Part shown: piece by piece, positions 1 to 9,140 of the stretch
How positions within the stretch are numbered: the first letter of the stretch is position 1
Layout: each line of letters starts with the position of its first letter
Assembly (NCBI RefSeq): GCF_001043005.1
Contig: NZ_JYKZ01000002.1
Location: forward strand, 496,001 to 560,000
Source of the DNA: Pseudomonas psychrophila
Lineage (GTDB): Bacteria > Pseudomonadota > Gammaproteobacteria > Pseudomonadales > Pseudomonadaceae
Length of the DNA: 64,000 bases
Direction of reading: 5' to 3'
Program-made: the position numbers and the translations under genes
The notes under the pieces: model-generated
Databases searched by the model: none
What the model was told of the DNA's origin: nothing
Seen by the model: the letters and a program-made list of their open reading frames with translations, nothing else

Positions 1-160
1 GGTAAAGCCGGGTAAGGTTGGCCTGGGTATCCAGGGCATTTATCTGCCCTCGGGAAATGTCCACGAACAACAGGCGATGACTGATTGCATCCCAGACCGG
101 GCTTTCGCCAAGATCCGCCTGGCACGCAGAAAAAAGGCACAACGACTCCTGAACAGGCAT
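1..160 (-). CDS. SMP-30/gluconolactonase family protein (5' part only)
   Basis: Only the first 53 codons lie in the window, and the gene runs off its left edge. The N-terminus contains DLGESPVWD, then a hydrophobic strand LLFVDI, the typical opening of SMP-30/gluconolactonase beta-propellers in which the Glu of LGESP is a metal ligand. Such enzymes hydrolyse sugar lactones. The ATG lies one base after the TGA of the upstream SDR gene on the same strand, so the two are probably co-transcribed and may act in sequence, dehydrogenase then lactonase, on a sugar. The substrate cannot be read from the sequence. Confidence 0.75.
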   Translation of the reverse strand, partial: MPVQESLCLFSACQADLGESPVWDAISHRLLFVDISRGQINALDTQANLTRLY

Positions 161-161
161 C

Positions 162-1007
162 TCAACATTCCTTGATCTGGTCCCACAAGCGGGCAACCTG
201 CTCGGCGCTGGAGGCCTTGACCCGAGCCAAATCGAGGGGATAGTCGACCCCCGGGTTCTCGACAAATCGCGTCGCGGTGAACTGGCCATTGCTGGCCCGT
301 AGAATGTAGCCGGTGTCTTGGCACAACTCAGAAGCCAGAAAAATCACGCCGGATGTAACCCATTGAGGTTTCAAATTGTCCGGCTCGCCGCTCACGCCCC
401 ACATGCGGGTCTTGGCCACCGGTGATACGGCGTTGACCAGGATGCCATCGGCCGCGCCTTCCATGCTCAGTGCATTCATGATCCCAAGCTGGGCCATCTT
501 GCCTGAGGCATAGGCCGTCAACCCCGGCTGCGCATAGTGCTGATACATGGCGCGGTCCGAAGATGTCAGCACCACCCGTGCAGCTTCTGAGCGCCGCAGG
601 TATTTCCAGGCATGCTTGGAGAGCCAGATCGGGCTGTAGATGTTGATATCCAGCGCACGTTCAATAAACGTCGATTGCGCCTCTTCAATCGACTGATAAC
701 CGACCCAGCCCGCGTTGTGGATCACAATGTCCAGTTGTCCGAACGCGTCGATGGCCGTCTCGATCAATTGCTGACACACCTGCTCGCCAGCCAGATCACC
801 ATGATGGCCGATCACGTTGTATCCCTGGGCTTCAAGGGTGTGTGCCGCATCCAGAACAACGGAGTCGTCAATGCCATCACCCATCTTGTCCGCACCACTA
901 TCACTGATCACGACATTGGCACCCAACTTTGCCAATTCGCGTGCATAACTCAAACCCAGCCCACGGCCAGCACCCGTTACAACGGCGGTTTTTCCGGAAA
1001 AGTTCAT
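162..1007 (-). CDS. SDR-family NAD(P)-dependent oxidoreductase
   Basis: This is a 281-residue short-chain dehydrogenase with a Rossmann fold. TGAGRGLG at residues 11-18 is the dinucleotide-binding glycine motif, NAG at 98-100 the structural motif, and Ser149/150, Tyr166 and Lys170 (YASGK) the catalytic set. It is slightly longer than the classical 250-residue SDR, with a C-terminal extension ending in DQIKEC. It sits just upstream of a gluconolactonase-type gene and is divergent from a LysR-type regulator, which suggests an inducible pathway that oxidises a sugar or polyol. The substrate is unknown. The start has no other in-frame Met close by. Confidence 0.85.
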   Translation of the reverse strand: MNFSGKTAVVTGAGRGLGLSYARELAKLGANVVISDSGADKMGDGIDDSVVLDAAHTLEAQGYNVIGHHGDLAGEQVCQQLIETAIDAFGQLDIVIHNAGWVGYQSIEEAQSTFIERALDINIYSPIWLSKHAWKYLRRSEAARVVLTSSDRAMYQHYAQPGLTAYASGKMAQLGIMNALSMEGAADGILVNAVSPVAKTRMWGVSGEPDNLKPQWVTSGVIFLASELCQDTGYILRASNGQFTATRFVENPGVDYPLDLARVKASSAEQVARLWDQIKEC

Positions 1008-1057
1008 GGATAATTCCTCGTATTTATCACGTCACCTTAACAATCGGACGGGAAGTT

Positions 1058-1071
1058 GTTTAATACTAAAC
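1058..1071. promoter_or_regulatory. GTTTA-N4-TAAAC palindrome between SDR and LysR genes
   Basis: A 14-bp perfect inverted repeat, GTTTAATACTAAAC, sits in the divergent intergenic region 51 bp upstream of the SDR start. It contains the T-N11-A spacing of a LysR-type operator, so it is a reasonable binding site for the adjacent LysR regulator. This is inference from position and symmetry. Confidence 0.35.
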
Positions 1072-1201
1072 AGGAACTCAGTTGATACGCTGCGCCTATC
1101 ACGCGGCCTATTTAAAGCCGTTGAGGAATCAAGCCTTCTCTATAATTAATTGTTACCCTGCTCCGGCAACAGTGATCTATTCAAATCAAGGAACACTGGA
1201 A

Positions 1202-2113
1202 ATGATCGAAACCCGACTGCTCAGGCAGTTCATCGCGGTGGCTGAAGAGCTGCACTTTCATAAAGCTGCAATTCGCCTGCATATGGCCCAACCGCCCCTG
1301 AGCCAGGCCATTAATCGCCTGGAAGGTAAACTGGGTTTCAGCCTGTTCACCCGCAGCAAGCGCGAGGTAAAACTGACACCCGCAGGCACTGTCTTTTTGC
1401 AGGCCGCCTATCAAACACTCAAAGCGCTGGAACGGGGGATTGAACACGCTCGCCAGGTGTCCGAAGGCAGTGCGGGGACCCTCACGGTGACTGCCGTCTC
1501 CATCGCGTACTACGAGCCATTGCTCAGCACCCTCAGGCGGTTTCGCCAAACCTTTCCCAAGGTTCAACTGGTCATCAAGGAAATGCCATCCTCCAGCCAG
1601 GCCAAGGCGATTCTGGCCGCAGAAGCCGATATCGCCTTTATGCGCAAACTGCCTTTTTCGGCGCAAAACATCGAATCGCGCCTGTTGCTCGACGAAGCCA
1701 TTGTCATGGCGCTGCCCCTGGACCATCCCAAGGCGCGGCCAGGTCCGGTCGAGCTTCGGGATTTCGCCGACGAGGACTTCGTGTTCACCCCCCAGGCCCT
1801 GGGCAGCGGCTATCACAGCCAATTGATTGCCTTGTGCGAAGCCGCCGGTTTTTACCCAAAAGTGGTACAGGAAGCCGCGCAGATCCATACCCTGATCGGC
1901 CTGGTGAGTTGCGGTTTTGGCGTGGCCCTTGTGCCTGAGTCCATTGCCAGCTCGAACATGCGCGACAAGGTTGTGTTTCGCCCGATACGCCCGGTGGCAG
2001 AGTCTGCCAACCCTGCCATCGGGCTCTACATGAGCTGGCATACCCACAACCCGTCACCGCTGATCAACCCTTTTATCTCCATGTTCGACAGCGCCAGCCA
2101 ACAGCCCGACTAG
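1202..2113 (+). CDS. LysR-family transcriptional regulator
   Basis: The protein has 303 residues. The N-terminal winged helix-turn-helix (about residues 1-60, RQFIAVAEELHFHKAA then PPLSQAINRLEGKLG) is typical of LysR, and the rest is a type 2 periplasmic-binding-protein effector domain. The ATG at 1202 is chosen because the helix begins four residues later. An upstream in-frame Met at 1082 would add a non-conserved 40-residue tail. It is divergent from the SDR/gluconolactonase operon, its likely target. Its stop overlaps the stop of the convergent TonB receptor gene by 4 bp. Confidence 0.85.
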   Translation: MIETRLLRQFIAVAEELHFHKAAIRLHMAQPPLSQAINRLEGKLGFSLFTRSKREVKLTPAGTVFLQAAYQTLKALERGIEHARQVSEGSAGTLTVTAVSIAYYEPLLSTLRRFRQTFPKVQLVIKEMPSSSQAKAILAAEADIAFMRKLPFSAQNIESRLLLDEAIVMALPLDHPKARPGPVELRDFADEDFVFTPQALGSGYHSQLIALCEAAGFYPKVVQEAAQIHTLIGLVSCGFGVALVPESIASSNMRDKVVFRPIRPVAESANPAIGLYMSWHTHNPSPLINPFISMFDSASQQPD

Positions 2114-4947
2114 AACCTGGTCTGCAAGCCCACACGCAGGGTGCGCCCCGGAGCGGGCATGAAACTCTGAGCCAGCGGGTCGAGGTAATAACGGTCAGTC
2201 AGGTTCTGCAGCGAAACATTCAGCTGGGTGTGGTCCTTCCACTTGTAGTTGAGGAACAGATCAAACAGCGCCACTTGTTCATAGACCAGTTGCGGCGTGG
2301 TGGCGCCGGTTTGCCATTCATTGTCGGCCTTGACGGTCGGGCCGGAGGTATAAGTTCCACGGCCGCCGACGGTAAGCGTCTGGTCAAAAAAGCGCAGGCC
2401 CGTGGTCAGGTTTGCTGCAAAGCGTGGCGGGTTCTGGGTATTGGAATAAGAACCCATGAAGCTGCCCGGCGTGCAGTTGGGCGTTTTGCTCAAGTCCTGA
2501 TAGGGATTGGAGCTCGCGCGCAAACGTGCTGCGAAAGTCGAGTCGCAGGTTTCGGTTTTCAGGTAGTAAGTGGACGATAAATCTGCAAACACCCGGCCCG
2601 CGTCGTAATGCGACTGCAACTCCAGGCCGCTGGTTTTGAAGCTGTCGGTATTGCTGAACTGCATCAGGCCCATCAGCCCCGGGCTTGGGTCGTAGTAGCG
2701 GGTGATGTAGTTCTTGATGTTGGTGTTGAAGTAGGCAACCTTGATGGCCGCCGAATCGTTGTCCACCAGCAGGCTTTTATGCAGGGTGCTGGCACCGATC
2801 TCCCAGTTGCTTGAGCGCTCGGGTTTCAGGCCCTTTCCGGGCATGGTCTGCAAGACGCCCTGACTGGTTTCGAACAGCGAGGGCATGCGCAGGCCCTGGG
2901 TGTAAGACGCATAAAAGAACGTGTCCGGCGCCAGCTCGACGTTGAAACCAATGGCAGGCGCAAAGGCACCGCCGCTGTCGCTTTGTTTACCGGAGTACGC
3001 GTAACCGCTGACCACCTCGCCAACCTGGGATGGATACACCGTAGATTCAGTTGCGCCGAAGTCGTTGTAGCGCGTGCCCTCGAAAGGGAAGTTGGTGTTG
3101 TTGAACACGATACCGTTGTTCAACCGCGGGTCCGTAGCGTCGGTGTACTGCCCGTTCTGATCCGGGAACCACATCATGTTGCCGTAGCTTTGCGGGCTAA
3201 AGACCCTCAGGTACCTCAACTCACGCTCCTCTCGCAGGGCCGTCGAGTGGGCAACGTGATCCTTGGTGCGGTAATAGGTGTAGCGACCACCACCCCACAG
3301 CGTCAGCCTGTCGACCGGCTGGTATTCCAGTTTGCTGTGCAGGCTAAACTCCTGCCGGGAACCGTCGCGCAGGCTGCGGTTGGCATTGATGTCGTCCTGA
3401 TGGGTGACCACACCTTTTTGCGGGCGCAGTTCCTCGACCTGGAACGAGCCGCCCACATCCAGCTTAAGGTCGCCGAAGTTCGTATCAAACTGCGAGGTAT
3501 TGGCCAGGTCGCCGCCAATGCGCCGGTCGGCCTGGCGGGTCCAGTTGCGATCCGAGCGATAACGTTGGGAAGCCGGCGCCAGCACCGAGGTCAGGTTGCT
3601 GGTTTGCGCATCCGTCATCCACAGGCTGGCTGTCAGGTCCACCAACGGGTTGGCGCTCGGGAGGTAGTTGTATCGGGCGGTATAGGTGTCGATTTTGGTG
3701 TGGCCCAGCGGGTACTGGTAGATGCCCCCGGTGCCGAAACGAAAAATGTCCGAGGGCATGATCTCGCCAATATGGCCGTCGTACCGTCTAAAGCCCAGCT
3801 CCAGCGTATGGTCATCGGCCGGGCGAATGGTGGTTTTGATCAGGTAGGAGTCGGTCTCTGACGATGAGTTGAGGACCTCTTCGCCGGGGTTATAAGTTGT
3901 GGCAACCGTCATGTCTTCGCGACCATAACGGTCAAAAGTGCGGTAACGGTCCTGACCCTTTTTACCGGCGAAATAGTTGCCCTGATTTCGATGCGCGTAG
4001 GCGGCCACCACATCGAAATAGTCATGGGTGTAGGCAAACGCGGCACTGCCGGACTGCGCCTCTGAGCCGAACAGCCCGCCACGGTTGCGGTGCGGCTCGG
4101 AGTAAAGGGTCTCAGTGGCCGAATGGCCGTCACGGGAGGCGGGAGCAACGCCGTTGTTCCACACATCGCCCTTCAAGCGCAGGCCAACGGTGTGACCGTC
4201 ACGCAAAATGTCGTCTACGCCGATGGTGCGCATCTTTACCGTGCCGCCAATGGCACTCGATGTCAGGCTCGGGCCCTTGTCGATGGTGATATCGCTGATC
4301 AGGTCAGGGTCAATGTAGCTGCGCTGCTGGGTACCGGCATAACCACGATACACATCCAGCGCCTGTTGCGAGCCATCGACCGTGACGGCTACCCGGCTTT
4401 GCCCCTGGATGCCACGAATGTTCACATCCAGGCCACCGCCATTACGGCTGTCCCCCACCTGCACACCCGGCTGCCCCTTGAGCACATCACCCACCGAGAT
4501 CACGCCAAATCGTTGCATGTCTTCGCTGGAGATATACACCGACGATCGCGGCGCCAGATAGACCTCTTCAATGGCCGGATCTTCCCCGGTGACCTTCTGC
4601 GAGGGCAGCACAACAGCCCCTCCCCCCTGAAACAACTCGACGCTACCATCCACCCGGCGCTGATAACTCAGGCCGGTGCCTGACAACAGTCGCGTCAGGC
4701 CCGCCTCAGTACTGAAGTCGCCCTGCAGTCCCTTGCTGCTCTTGCCTGCCGTCAGCGTCGAACTCCCCGCCATGCTGATGCGCGCCTGCACGCCGAAACG
4801 CGAGAGCACCTGATCCAGCGGACCTGCATCGATGTTGAAGTGCTGACGCTCGTCAGCAGCGAAAACGGCTGCGCTGTAAAGCGGTTGCAGGCCCAGAATA
4901 AGCAGGCCGAAGGTACGGGCGCACAAAACACTTGCGGGGGATATCAT
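2110..4947 (-). CDS. hxuA: TonB-dependent heme-type receptor with N-terminal signalling domain
   Basis: This 945-residue outer-membrane receptor has a signal peptide (about 1-31, ending AVFAA), an STN secretin/TonB signalling domain (about 38-105, with GPLDQVLSRFG), a plug (about 125-240) and a 22-strand barrel ending in the required C-terminal Phe (LQTRF). The plug segment YRGYAGTQQRSYIDPDLI and the downstream architecture fit the hemoglobin/heme receptor family. Cognate ECF sigma and FecR-like genes lie directly upstream, the layout of hxuIRA in P. aeruginosa and hurIR-bhuR in Bordetella. No hasA hemophore follows, which argues against a has locus. The ATG at 4947 is preferred because AGGAG lies 7 bp upstream. 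The substrate is inferred. Confidence 0.8.
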   Translation of the reverse strand: MISPASVLCARTFGLLILGLQPLYSAAVFAADERQHFNIDAGPLDQVLSRFGVQARISMAGSSTLTAGKSSKGLQGDFSTEAGLTRLLSGTGLSYQRRVDGSVELFQGGGAVVLPSQKVTGEDPAIEEVYLAPRSSVYISSEDMQRFGVISVGDVLKGQPGVQVGDSRNGGGLDVNIRGIQGQSRVAVTVDGSQQALDVYRGYAGTQQRSYIDPDLISDITIDKGPSLTSSAIGGTVKMRTIGVDDILRDGHTVGLRLKGDVWNNGVAPASRDGHSATETLYSEPHRNRGGLFGSEAQSGSAAFAYTHDYFDVVAAYAHRNQGNYFAGKKGQDRYRTFDRYGREDMTVATTYNPGEEVLNSSSETDSYLIKTTIRPADDHTLELGFRRYDGHIGEIMPSDIFRFGTGGIYQYPLGHTKIDTYTARYNYLPSANPLVDLTASLWMTDAQTSNLTSVLAPASQRYRSDRNWTRQADRRIGGDLANTSQFDTNFGDLKLDVGGSFQVEELRPQKGVVTHQDDINANRSLRDGSRQEFSLHSKLEYQPVDRLTLWGGGRYTYYRTKDHVAHSTALREERELRYLRVFSPQSYGNMMWFPDQNGQYTDATDPRLNNGIVFNNTNFPFEGTRYNDFGATESTVYPSQVGEVVSGYAYSGKQSDSGGAFAPAIGFNVELAPDTFFYASYTQGLRMPSLFETSQGVLQTMPGKGLKPERSSNWEIGASTLHKSLLVDNDSAAIKVAYFNTNIKNYITRYYDPSPGLMGLMQFSNTDSFKTSGLELQSHYDAGRVFADLSSTYYLKTETCDSTFAARLRASSNPYQDLSKTPNCTPGSFMGSYSNTQNPPRFAANLTTGLRFFDQTLTVGGRGTYTSGPTVKADNEWQTGATTPQLVYEQVALFDLFLNYKWKDHTQLNVSLQNLTDRYYLDPLAQSFMPAPGRTLRVGLQTRF

Positions 4948-4968
4948 GCAGGGCTCCTGAAGGTGAAG

Positions 4969-4988
4969 ACCCACCTGTTTCGGTGGGT
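4969..4988 (-). other. Hairpin in the leader between fecR-like gene and heme receptor
   Basis: The arms ACCCACC and GGTGGGT enclose a 6-nt loop in the 97-bp gap between the anti-sigma gene and the receptor, about 20 nt before the receptor start. There is no T-run in the direction of transcription, so it looks more like an mRNA-processing or attenuating structure that would separate receptor from regulator levels than a terminator. Confidence 0.3.
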
Positions 4989-5044
4989 TATTCCTGAAGG
5001 CCCCGCCAGATTCAAAAAACTATCGCGCTGCACAAAAAATAATT

Positions 5045-6010
5045 TCAGACCGGTACCACGGTGACCCAATAGCGGGTCCGGCGCTCGATGCGTACCGGTA
5101 ACGCATGGGCCACCAACGCCAGCGCCGCATCGGTGTCGTCGAGCTGAAAACTGCCAGTCACGCGCAAACCCGCAACCTGTTCGCTGCAGCGCAAAATTCC
5201 GGGCCTGTAGCGTGACAGTTCGGCCAGCAGAACATCCAGACGCATGCGCTCAGCCGGTAAAATGCCACGCAGCCACGCCTGGGCCATGAACACATCAGTG
5301 AGGCTTGCCGGGTGGAGACCCTGAGCATCCACCCGCGTTCGCCAACCGGCCTCAAGCAGTAAGGGTGTCCGGTTGTGACGCGAGTTCACCTGTACCAGGC
5401 CACGCAACACCGTGACCTGAGTGCCCAGGCGATCATGGCGCACCAGCAGATTAGCCCCACGGCCATACAGCACGGCATCGGGGGTGACCAGTTGCACCGA
5501 ACCTGACTTGGCCTCCACATTCAGAGCCAGTTCGCCTTCGATCAACTGCACATGGCGACGGTCTGCCTGCCAATCCACGTTGGCCGCACTGGCGGTGTTC
5601 AACCATAACGACGTGCCGTCGGCCAGCCGCCACTGACGACGCTCGCCGGTGGAGGTGCGGTAAGTGGCCAGAGCTGTTCGCATAACGGTGGACTGAGCGC
5701 CTTGCCAGGAAACCCCGCCAAACAGCCCCAGTGCCAACAAGCACTTGAGTACCTGCCTGCGGCGCCGAGGGTCTGTGCCGGCAGATTCAAGCGCCCTGCG
5801 CGCCGTTGCATCGGATAAAAGAGCGGCCCCGGGCTGCATCAACAGCGGCAGGCTACTGACACGTTGCCAGGCATGTTCATGCTCGGCGCTCGCCTGGCGC
5901 CATTGCTGCAACGCCAACTGATCAGTTGCACTCATGAGCCCGGACTGCATGCGGACGATCCAGTCGATGGCCGTATCACGGACACGGGGATTAACTGAAA
6001 CACCGCTCAT
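5045..6010 (-). CDS. hxuR: FecR-family anti-sigma factor / signal transducer
   Basis: A 321-residue inner-membrane regulator. The N-terminal cytoplasmic anti-sigma domain (about 8-60, AIDWIVRMQSG...QQWRQASAEHEHAWQR) binds the sigma factor. One membrane segment lies near residues 88-106. The periplasmic FecR domain contains YRTSTGERRQWRLADGT, and a C-terminal STN-like part (SGSFQLDDTDAAL) meets the receptor signalling domain. Its ATG overlaps the stop of the ECF sigma gene (ATGA), so the two are translationally coupled. By analogy with Fec/Hxu systems it passes the signal of loaded receptor to the sigma factor. Confidence 0.88.
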   Translation of the reverse strand: MSGVSVNPRVRDTAIDWIVRMQSGLMSATDQLALQQWRQASAEHEHAWQRVSSLPLLMQPGAALLSDATARRALESAGTDPRRRRQVLKCLLALGLFGGVSWQGAQSTVMRTALATYRTSTGERRQWRLADGTSLWLNTASAANVDWQADRRHVQLIEGELALNVEAKSGSVQLVTPDAVLYGRGANLLVRHDRLGTQVTVLRGLVQVNSRHNRTPLLLEAGWRTRVDAQGLHPASLTDVFMAQAWLRGILPAERMRLDVLLAELSRYRPGILRCSEQVAGLRVTGSFQLDDTDAALALVAHALPVRIERRTRYWVTVVPV

Positions 6011-6513
6011 TCGAAACGGCTCGCGTAGCAGACACTGAACGCCTTGCCCATGGCCCTCTGCACTTGGGCCACGCTCAAGCTCAACTGCGCGGCGATCTGC
6101 GGATAGGTCAAGCCATCGAGTTGGGACAAAAAGAAAATCTGCCGGACCCGGGCAGTTAATCCGATCAGCAGCGAATCGAGTTGCAACAGGGTTTCGATCG
6201 TCAGGTAGCGGTCTTCGGGAGAAGGCTCCTCGCCTGCTGGCCGGGCAGCCAGGGCCTCAAGGTAAGCCCGCTCGATTGCCTGACGCCGCCAGCGGTTGAT
6301 CAGCAGGCCATTGGCAATCGTTGCAAGAAACGCCATGGGTTGGCGCAGTGCCTGAGCATCGTGCTTTGAACGCAGTACACGGATAAACGTGTCGTGAGCC
6401 AGGTCCTCGGCATCGGCACTGTGCCTCAATCGCCGATGCAGCCAGCCCCGCAGCCAACCATGATGATTCGCATACAACTGCTCGACGGGCGAGACGATCC
6501 TGTCGTGAGACAT
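6007..6513 (-). CDS. hxuI: FecI-type ECF sigma factor
   Basis: At 168 residues this is the usual length for iron-starvation ECF sigma factors. Region 2 (about 12-80) includes DAEDLAHDTFIRVLR, the segment that contacts core polymerase and the -10 element. Region 4 (about 110-160) includes FFLSQLDGLTYPQIAAQLSLS, the -35-reading helix-turn-helix. It heads a sigma/anti-sigma/receptor operon and is preceded by a Fur-box-like site, so it is expected to be made under iron limitation and to activate the receptor gene when heme or another cognate ligand is bound. Confidence 0.88.
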   Translation of the reverse strand: MSHDRIVSPVEQLYANHHGWLRGWLHRRLRHSADAEDLAHDTFIRVLRSKHDAQALRQPMAFLATIANGLLINRWRRQAIERAYLEALAARPAGEEPSPEDRYLTIETLLQLDSLLIGLTARVRQIFFLSQLDGLTYPQIAAQLSLSVAQVQRAMGKAFSVCYASRFE

Positions 6514-6534
6514 GTGAGATTCGCTTGATCTAAA

Positions 6535-6549
6535 TGATAATTCTTCTCA
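6535..6549. promoter_or_regulatory. Fur-box-like site upstream of the first ECF sigma gene
   Basis: TGATAATTCTTCTCA matches the 7-1-7 Fur consensus TGATAATNATTATCA at 12 of 14 informative positions and lies 22 bp upstream of the sigma factor ATG. Its place before an iron-uptake regulator supports the call. Confidence 0.6.
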
Positions 6550-6647
6550 TCTTATTATTTGTCACCGACTTTTGTACAGCTCCTGCGAAGATTCCTGGGA
6601 TTCAGGCAGGTGAAAATAACCGTTTCAGGGAAAGACATTTCACCTGA

Positions 6648-7256
6648 TCAGCGCACAACCGCGAGCAAGACCCCAAATCCCACCAGCAGCCCCCCGAAAG
6701 CGCGGTCGATCCAGTGACGCACGGCGAGCAACCGCCCCTGTACCGACCCAGTAGAGAAACACAGTGCAACCAAAGCGAACCAAACCACGTGCGCCACTGA
6801 TATAAAAGCGCCATAGCCAATCTGCACCGCCAGCGATGTATCGGGCTGCACCACCTGCATGAACAAACTGACAGTAAACAGTGTGGTTTTCGGGTTGAGT
6901 GCATTGGTGAGAAAGCCCGTGCGCAGCGCCGCCAGATCCGACAGCGGTGCCGCCGGGCTTTCGGCTTGCCCGCCACGGGGCTTGGTCCGCAGCATCTTCA
7001 CACCGAGATAAATCAAGTAAATCGCGCCCACCAGCTTGAGCGTGCTGAACAGCCAGGGCGACTTCTGGATCAGCAGGCCCACGCCCAGCAGGGTGTAGGT
7101 CACATGCACCAGCACCCCCAGACCTATGCCCAGTGCAGTCAGCACCCCGGCGCGGCGCGACAGCAGCAAACTGTTACGTGTGACCATTGCAAAGTCCGGC
7201 CCCGGACTGATGATCGCAAGCAGGGTTATTGTGATTACAGCTATCAATTCGGTCAT
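6648..7256 (-). CDS. LysE/RhtB-family amino-acid exporter
   Basis: A 202-residue integral membrane protein with about six hydrophobic segments. The N-terminal ISPGPDFAMVTRNSLLLSRRAGVLTALGI pattern (written here as the family motif around residues 17-45) is diagnostic of the LysE/RhtB fold. These proteins export amino acids such as homoserine, threonine or lysine with proton exchange. It is divergent from a GcvA-like LysR regulator, probably its controller. Substrate specificity cannot be assigned. Confidence 0.85.
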   Translation of the reverse strand: MTELIAVITITLLAIISPGPDFAMVTRNSLLLSRRAGVLTALGIGLGVLVHVTYTLLGVGLLIQKSPWLFSTLKLVGAIYLIYLGVKMLRTKPRGGQAESPAAPLSDLAALRTGFLTNALNPKTTLFTVSLFMQVVQPDTSLAVQIGYGAFISVAHVVWFALVALCFSTGSVQGRLLAVRHWIDRAFGGLLVGFGVLLAVVR

Positions 7257-7322
7257 GACGTATCCTGTCGATAGTTAACGAACAGACGCCATGCTATTGG
7301 CACCGACTGCAGATGAATAACG

Positions 7323-8246
7323 ATGATATCTGACAACAATAGTGAGTCTGACTCACCACTCACGCATGGGCGACTGCCATCCCTGCTGGCCTTGCGTTGT
7401 TTTGAGGCCGCAGCGCGTCAGGAGAATTTCAGCCGTGCCGCCAGCGAGCTACACCTGACCCCCGGCGCAGTCAGCCGCGCCGTACGCTTGCTCGAAGACG
7501 AGCTGGGTGTGGAGCTGTTCGAACGTCGCAGCCGCCGGGTGTTTCTCACGGATGCGGGCCGCTTGCTGGCGAAGGCTGTAGGCGATGGTCTGGGGCTGAT
7601 GGCACAGGCCATCGACACGTTGCGCGCCAACGCGCGCCAGAAACGGGCCTGGGTGCTGTCCTGCGAGCCTACGCTGCTGATGCGCTGGCTGATTCCGCGC
7701 TGGCCTGACTTCCAGGCCCGGCATCCGGGCATCGACGTGCATCTGGTCGCTGGCGGAGGACCGTTCAGCTTCGCCAATGACATCGATCTGGCCATCCGCC
7801 GTGACGATTTCCCCTGGGCCGACGGATACCACGCAGAGCCATTGTTTGCGGAAAAAATCGGCCCCGTGTGTCGCCCGGACAAAGCAGCCCACTGGTTTTC
7901 TACGCAGAACGGTAGCCCGGAGCAGCGGGGCGAAGCCCCCCGGCTGCACACCCGCACACGGCCGGGCGCCTGGCAGGAATGGGCCACGGCTACAGGCCTG
8001 ACCTTGCCTGAGGCACCGGGACAGACTTTCGAACACTTCTATTTCAGCTTGCAGGCGGCCGTGGCTGGCCTGGGCGTGGCCATCGGCCCTTGGCATCTGG
8101 TGCGCGACGATCTGGACAGCGGTGTACTGACTGCGCCAGCGGGCTTCGTCGAGGACGGCTCACGTTACTGTCTGCTGTCGCCCCGGCCGTTGATTGCCGA
8201 CAGCCCTCAAGCACAGTTGCTGGCATGGCTGCGAACGATGGTTTGA
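7323..8246 (+). CDS. LysR-family (GcvA-like) transcriptional regulator
   Basis: A 307-residue regulator. The winged helix spans about residues 18-78 and includes LRCFEAAARQENFSRAASEL and LTPGAVSRAVRLLEDELG. The GAVSRAVRLLE sequence and FERRSRRVFLTDAG are typical of the GcvA/AmpR branch. The effector domain follows to the C-terminus. It is transcribed away from the LysE-type exporter with 66 bp between starts, so it likely controls that gene. No strong Shine-Dalgarno is visible before the ATG, so a later start is possible. Confidence 0.82.
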   Translation: MISDNNSESDSPLTHGRLPSLLALRCFEAAARQENFSRAASELHLTPGAVSRAVRLLEDELGVELFERRSRRVFLTDAGRLLAKAVGDGLGLMAQAIDTLRANARQKRAWVLSCEPTLLMRWLIPRWPDFQARHPGIDVHLVAGGGPFSFANDIDLAIRRDDFPWADGYHAEPLFAEKIGPVCRPDKAAHWFSTQNGSPEQRGEAPRLHTRTRPGAWQEWATATGLTLPEAPGQTFEHFYFSLQAAVAGLGVAIGPWHLVRDDLDSGVLTAPAGFVEDGSRYCLLSPRPLIADSPQAQLLAWLRTMV

Positions 8247-8262
8247 GCTCGACTGGCCGAGG

Positions 8263-8958
8263 CTATGCCAGCAACCGGGTAATCCAGCGGGCCTGCTGGT
8301 CGATTTCCTGCACCTTGTCTTCGGGCACGGCCTGCCGCGCCCGGGCAAAGCTGGCCAGCACCTTTTGCTTTTCGAGCAGCATGCGTTGCCACTTGCCCAG
8401 AAATACAGGACTGCGCGCCTGCATTTGCAAAGGTCCGAAGTACAGTTCTTCGGCGGTGTAAAGCACCGGCCCGGCGCGCTCGGCAACGATGATTTCGTAG
8501 TAGAAGCCGTTTTCCCGCAGCAGCTCTTCGCACAGGATGCGGTAGTTGTTTTCCATCAGCCACTGGCGCAAGGGTTGCTCGCCGCCATTAGGTTGCAGGA
8601 TCAACCGCTCCCGGCCACTCAGGCGTGCCTTGCCACTCTCCAGGATGTCGCGAATGGTCTCGCCGCCCATGCCGCAAATACTGATCGCGGTGATTTCGTC
8701 TGCCGCCTCGATCGCCGCCAGACCGTTGGCCTGACGCACGGTGATCTGCTGCTCCAGACCGTTATCGCGCACCGTGCGTACTGCGGCGTGGAATGGGGTC
8801 TGCGCCACTTCCCCTGCCACTGCCGCCGCGATGGCTCCACGGCGCATCAACGCCACCGGCAGATACCCATGATCAGAGCCAATATCAGCCAGGCGTGCAC
8901 CTGCCGGCATATGAGCCGCCACGCGCTCCAGGCGCATGGACAAAGTGTGTTCGTTCAA
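8263..8958 (-). CDS. trmK: tRNA (adenine22-N1)-methyltransferase TrmK-like
   Basis: A 231-residue protein of the TrmK/YqfN (COG2384) family that methylates A22 of tRNAs with S-adenosylmethionine. The class I methyltransferase glycine motif is seen as ADIGSDHGYLPV near residues 23-34, and the family signature AISICGMGGETI lies near residues 90-101. The C-terminal part is helical, with KWQRMLLEKQKVL. Length and motifs are normal. It is a single gene, convergent with the upstream regulator. Confidence 0.85.
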   Translation of the reverse strand: MNEHTLSMRLERVAAHMPAGARLADIGSDHGYLPVALMRRGAIAAAVAGEVAQTPFHAAVRTVRDNGLEQQITVRQANGLAAIEAADEITAISICGMGGETIRDILESGKARLSGRERLILQPNGGEQPLRQWLMENNYRILCEELLRENGFYYEIIVAERAGPVLYTAEELYFGPLQMQARSPVFLGKWQRMLLEKQKVLASFARARQAVPEDKVQEIDQQARWITRLLA

Positions 8959-9093
8959 CGTCAGTTCCTTTTAACCACAAATACCCGGCACCGTGGACAT
9001 GGATGCTGGCGGCACATGATGCGTGGTGAGGCCGCCGGGGTAAAGCGCCTGCACCACCTCGGCAGGAGCAAAAGGTCGCACAATCGTTAATGA

Positions 9094-9119
9094 CCCTCGC
9101 GAGCAGGCTCGCTCCAACA
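9094..9119. repeat. Single partial REP element
   Basis: CCTCGCGAGCAGGCTCGCTCC is one half of the Pseudomonas REP family seen as full pairs elsewhere in this window. No inverted partner is present here, so it is a solitary or decayed copy in front of the arsenic operon. Confidence 0.6.
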
Positions 9120-9140
9120 GTTGAGGTCACGCTTGCCATC

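Noticed and set aside
2110..6513. has (hemophore) locus
   Set aside because: Receptor, FecR and sigma are present but no hasA or hasDEF genes adjoin, so the Hxu/Bhu-type layout fits better.
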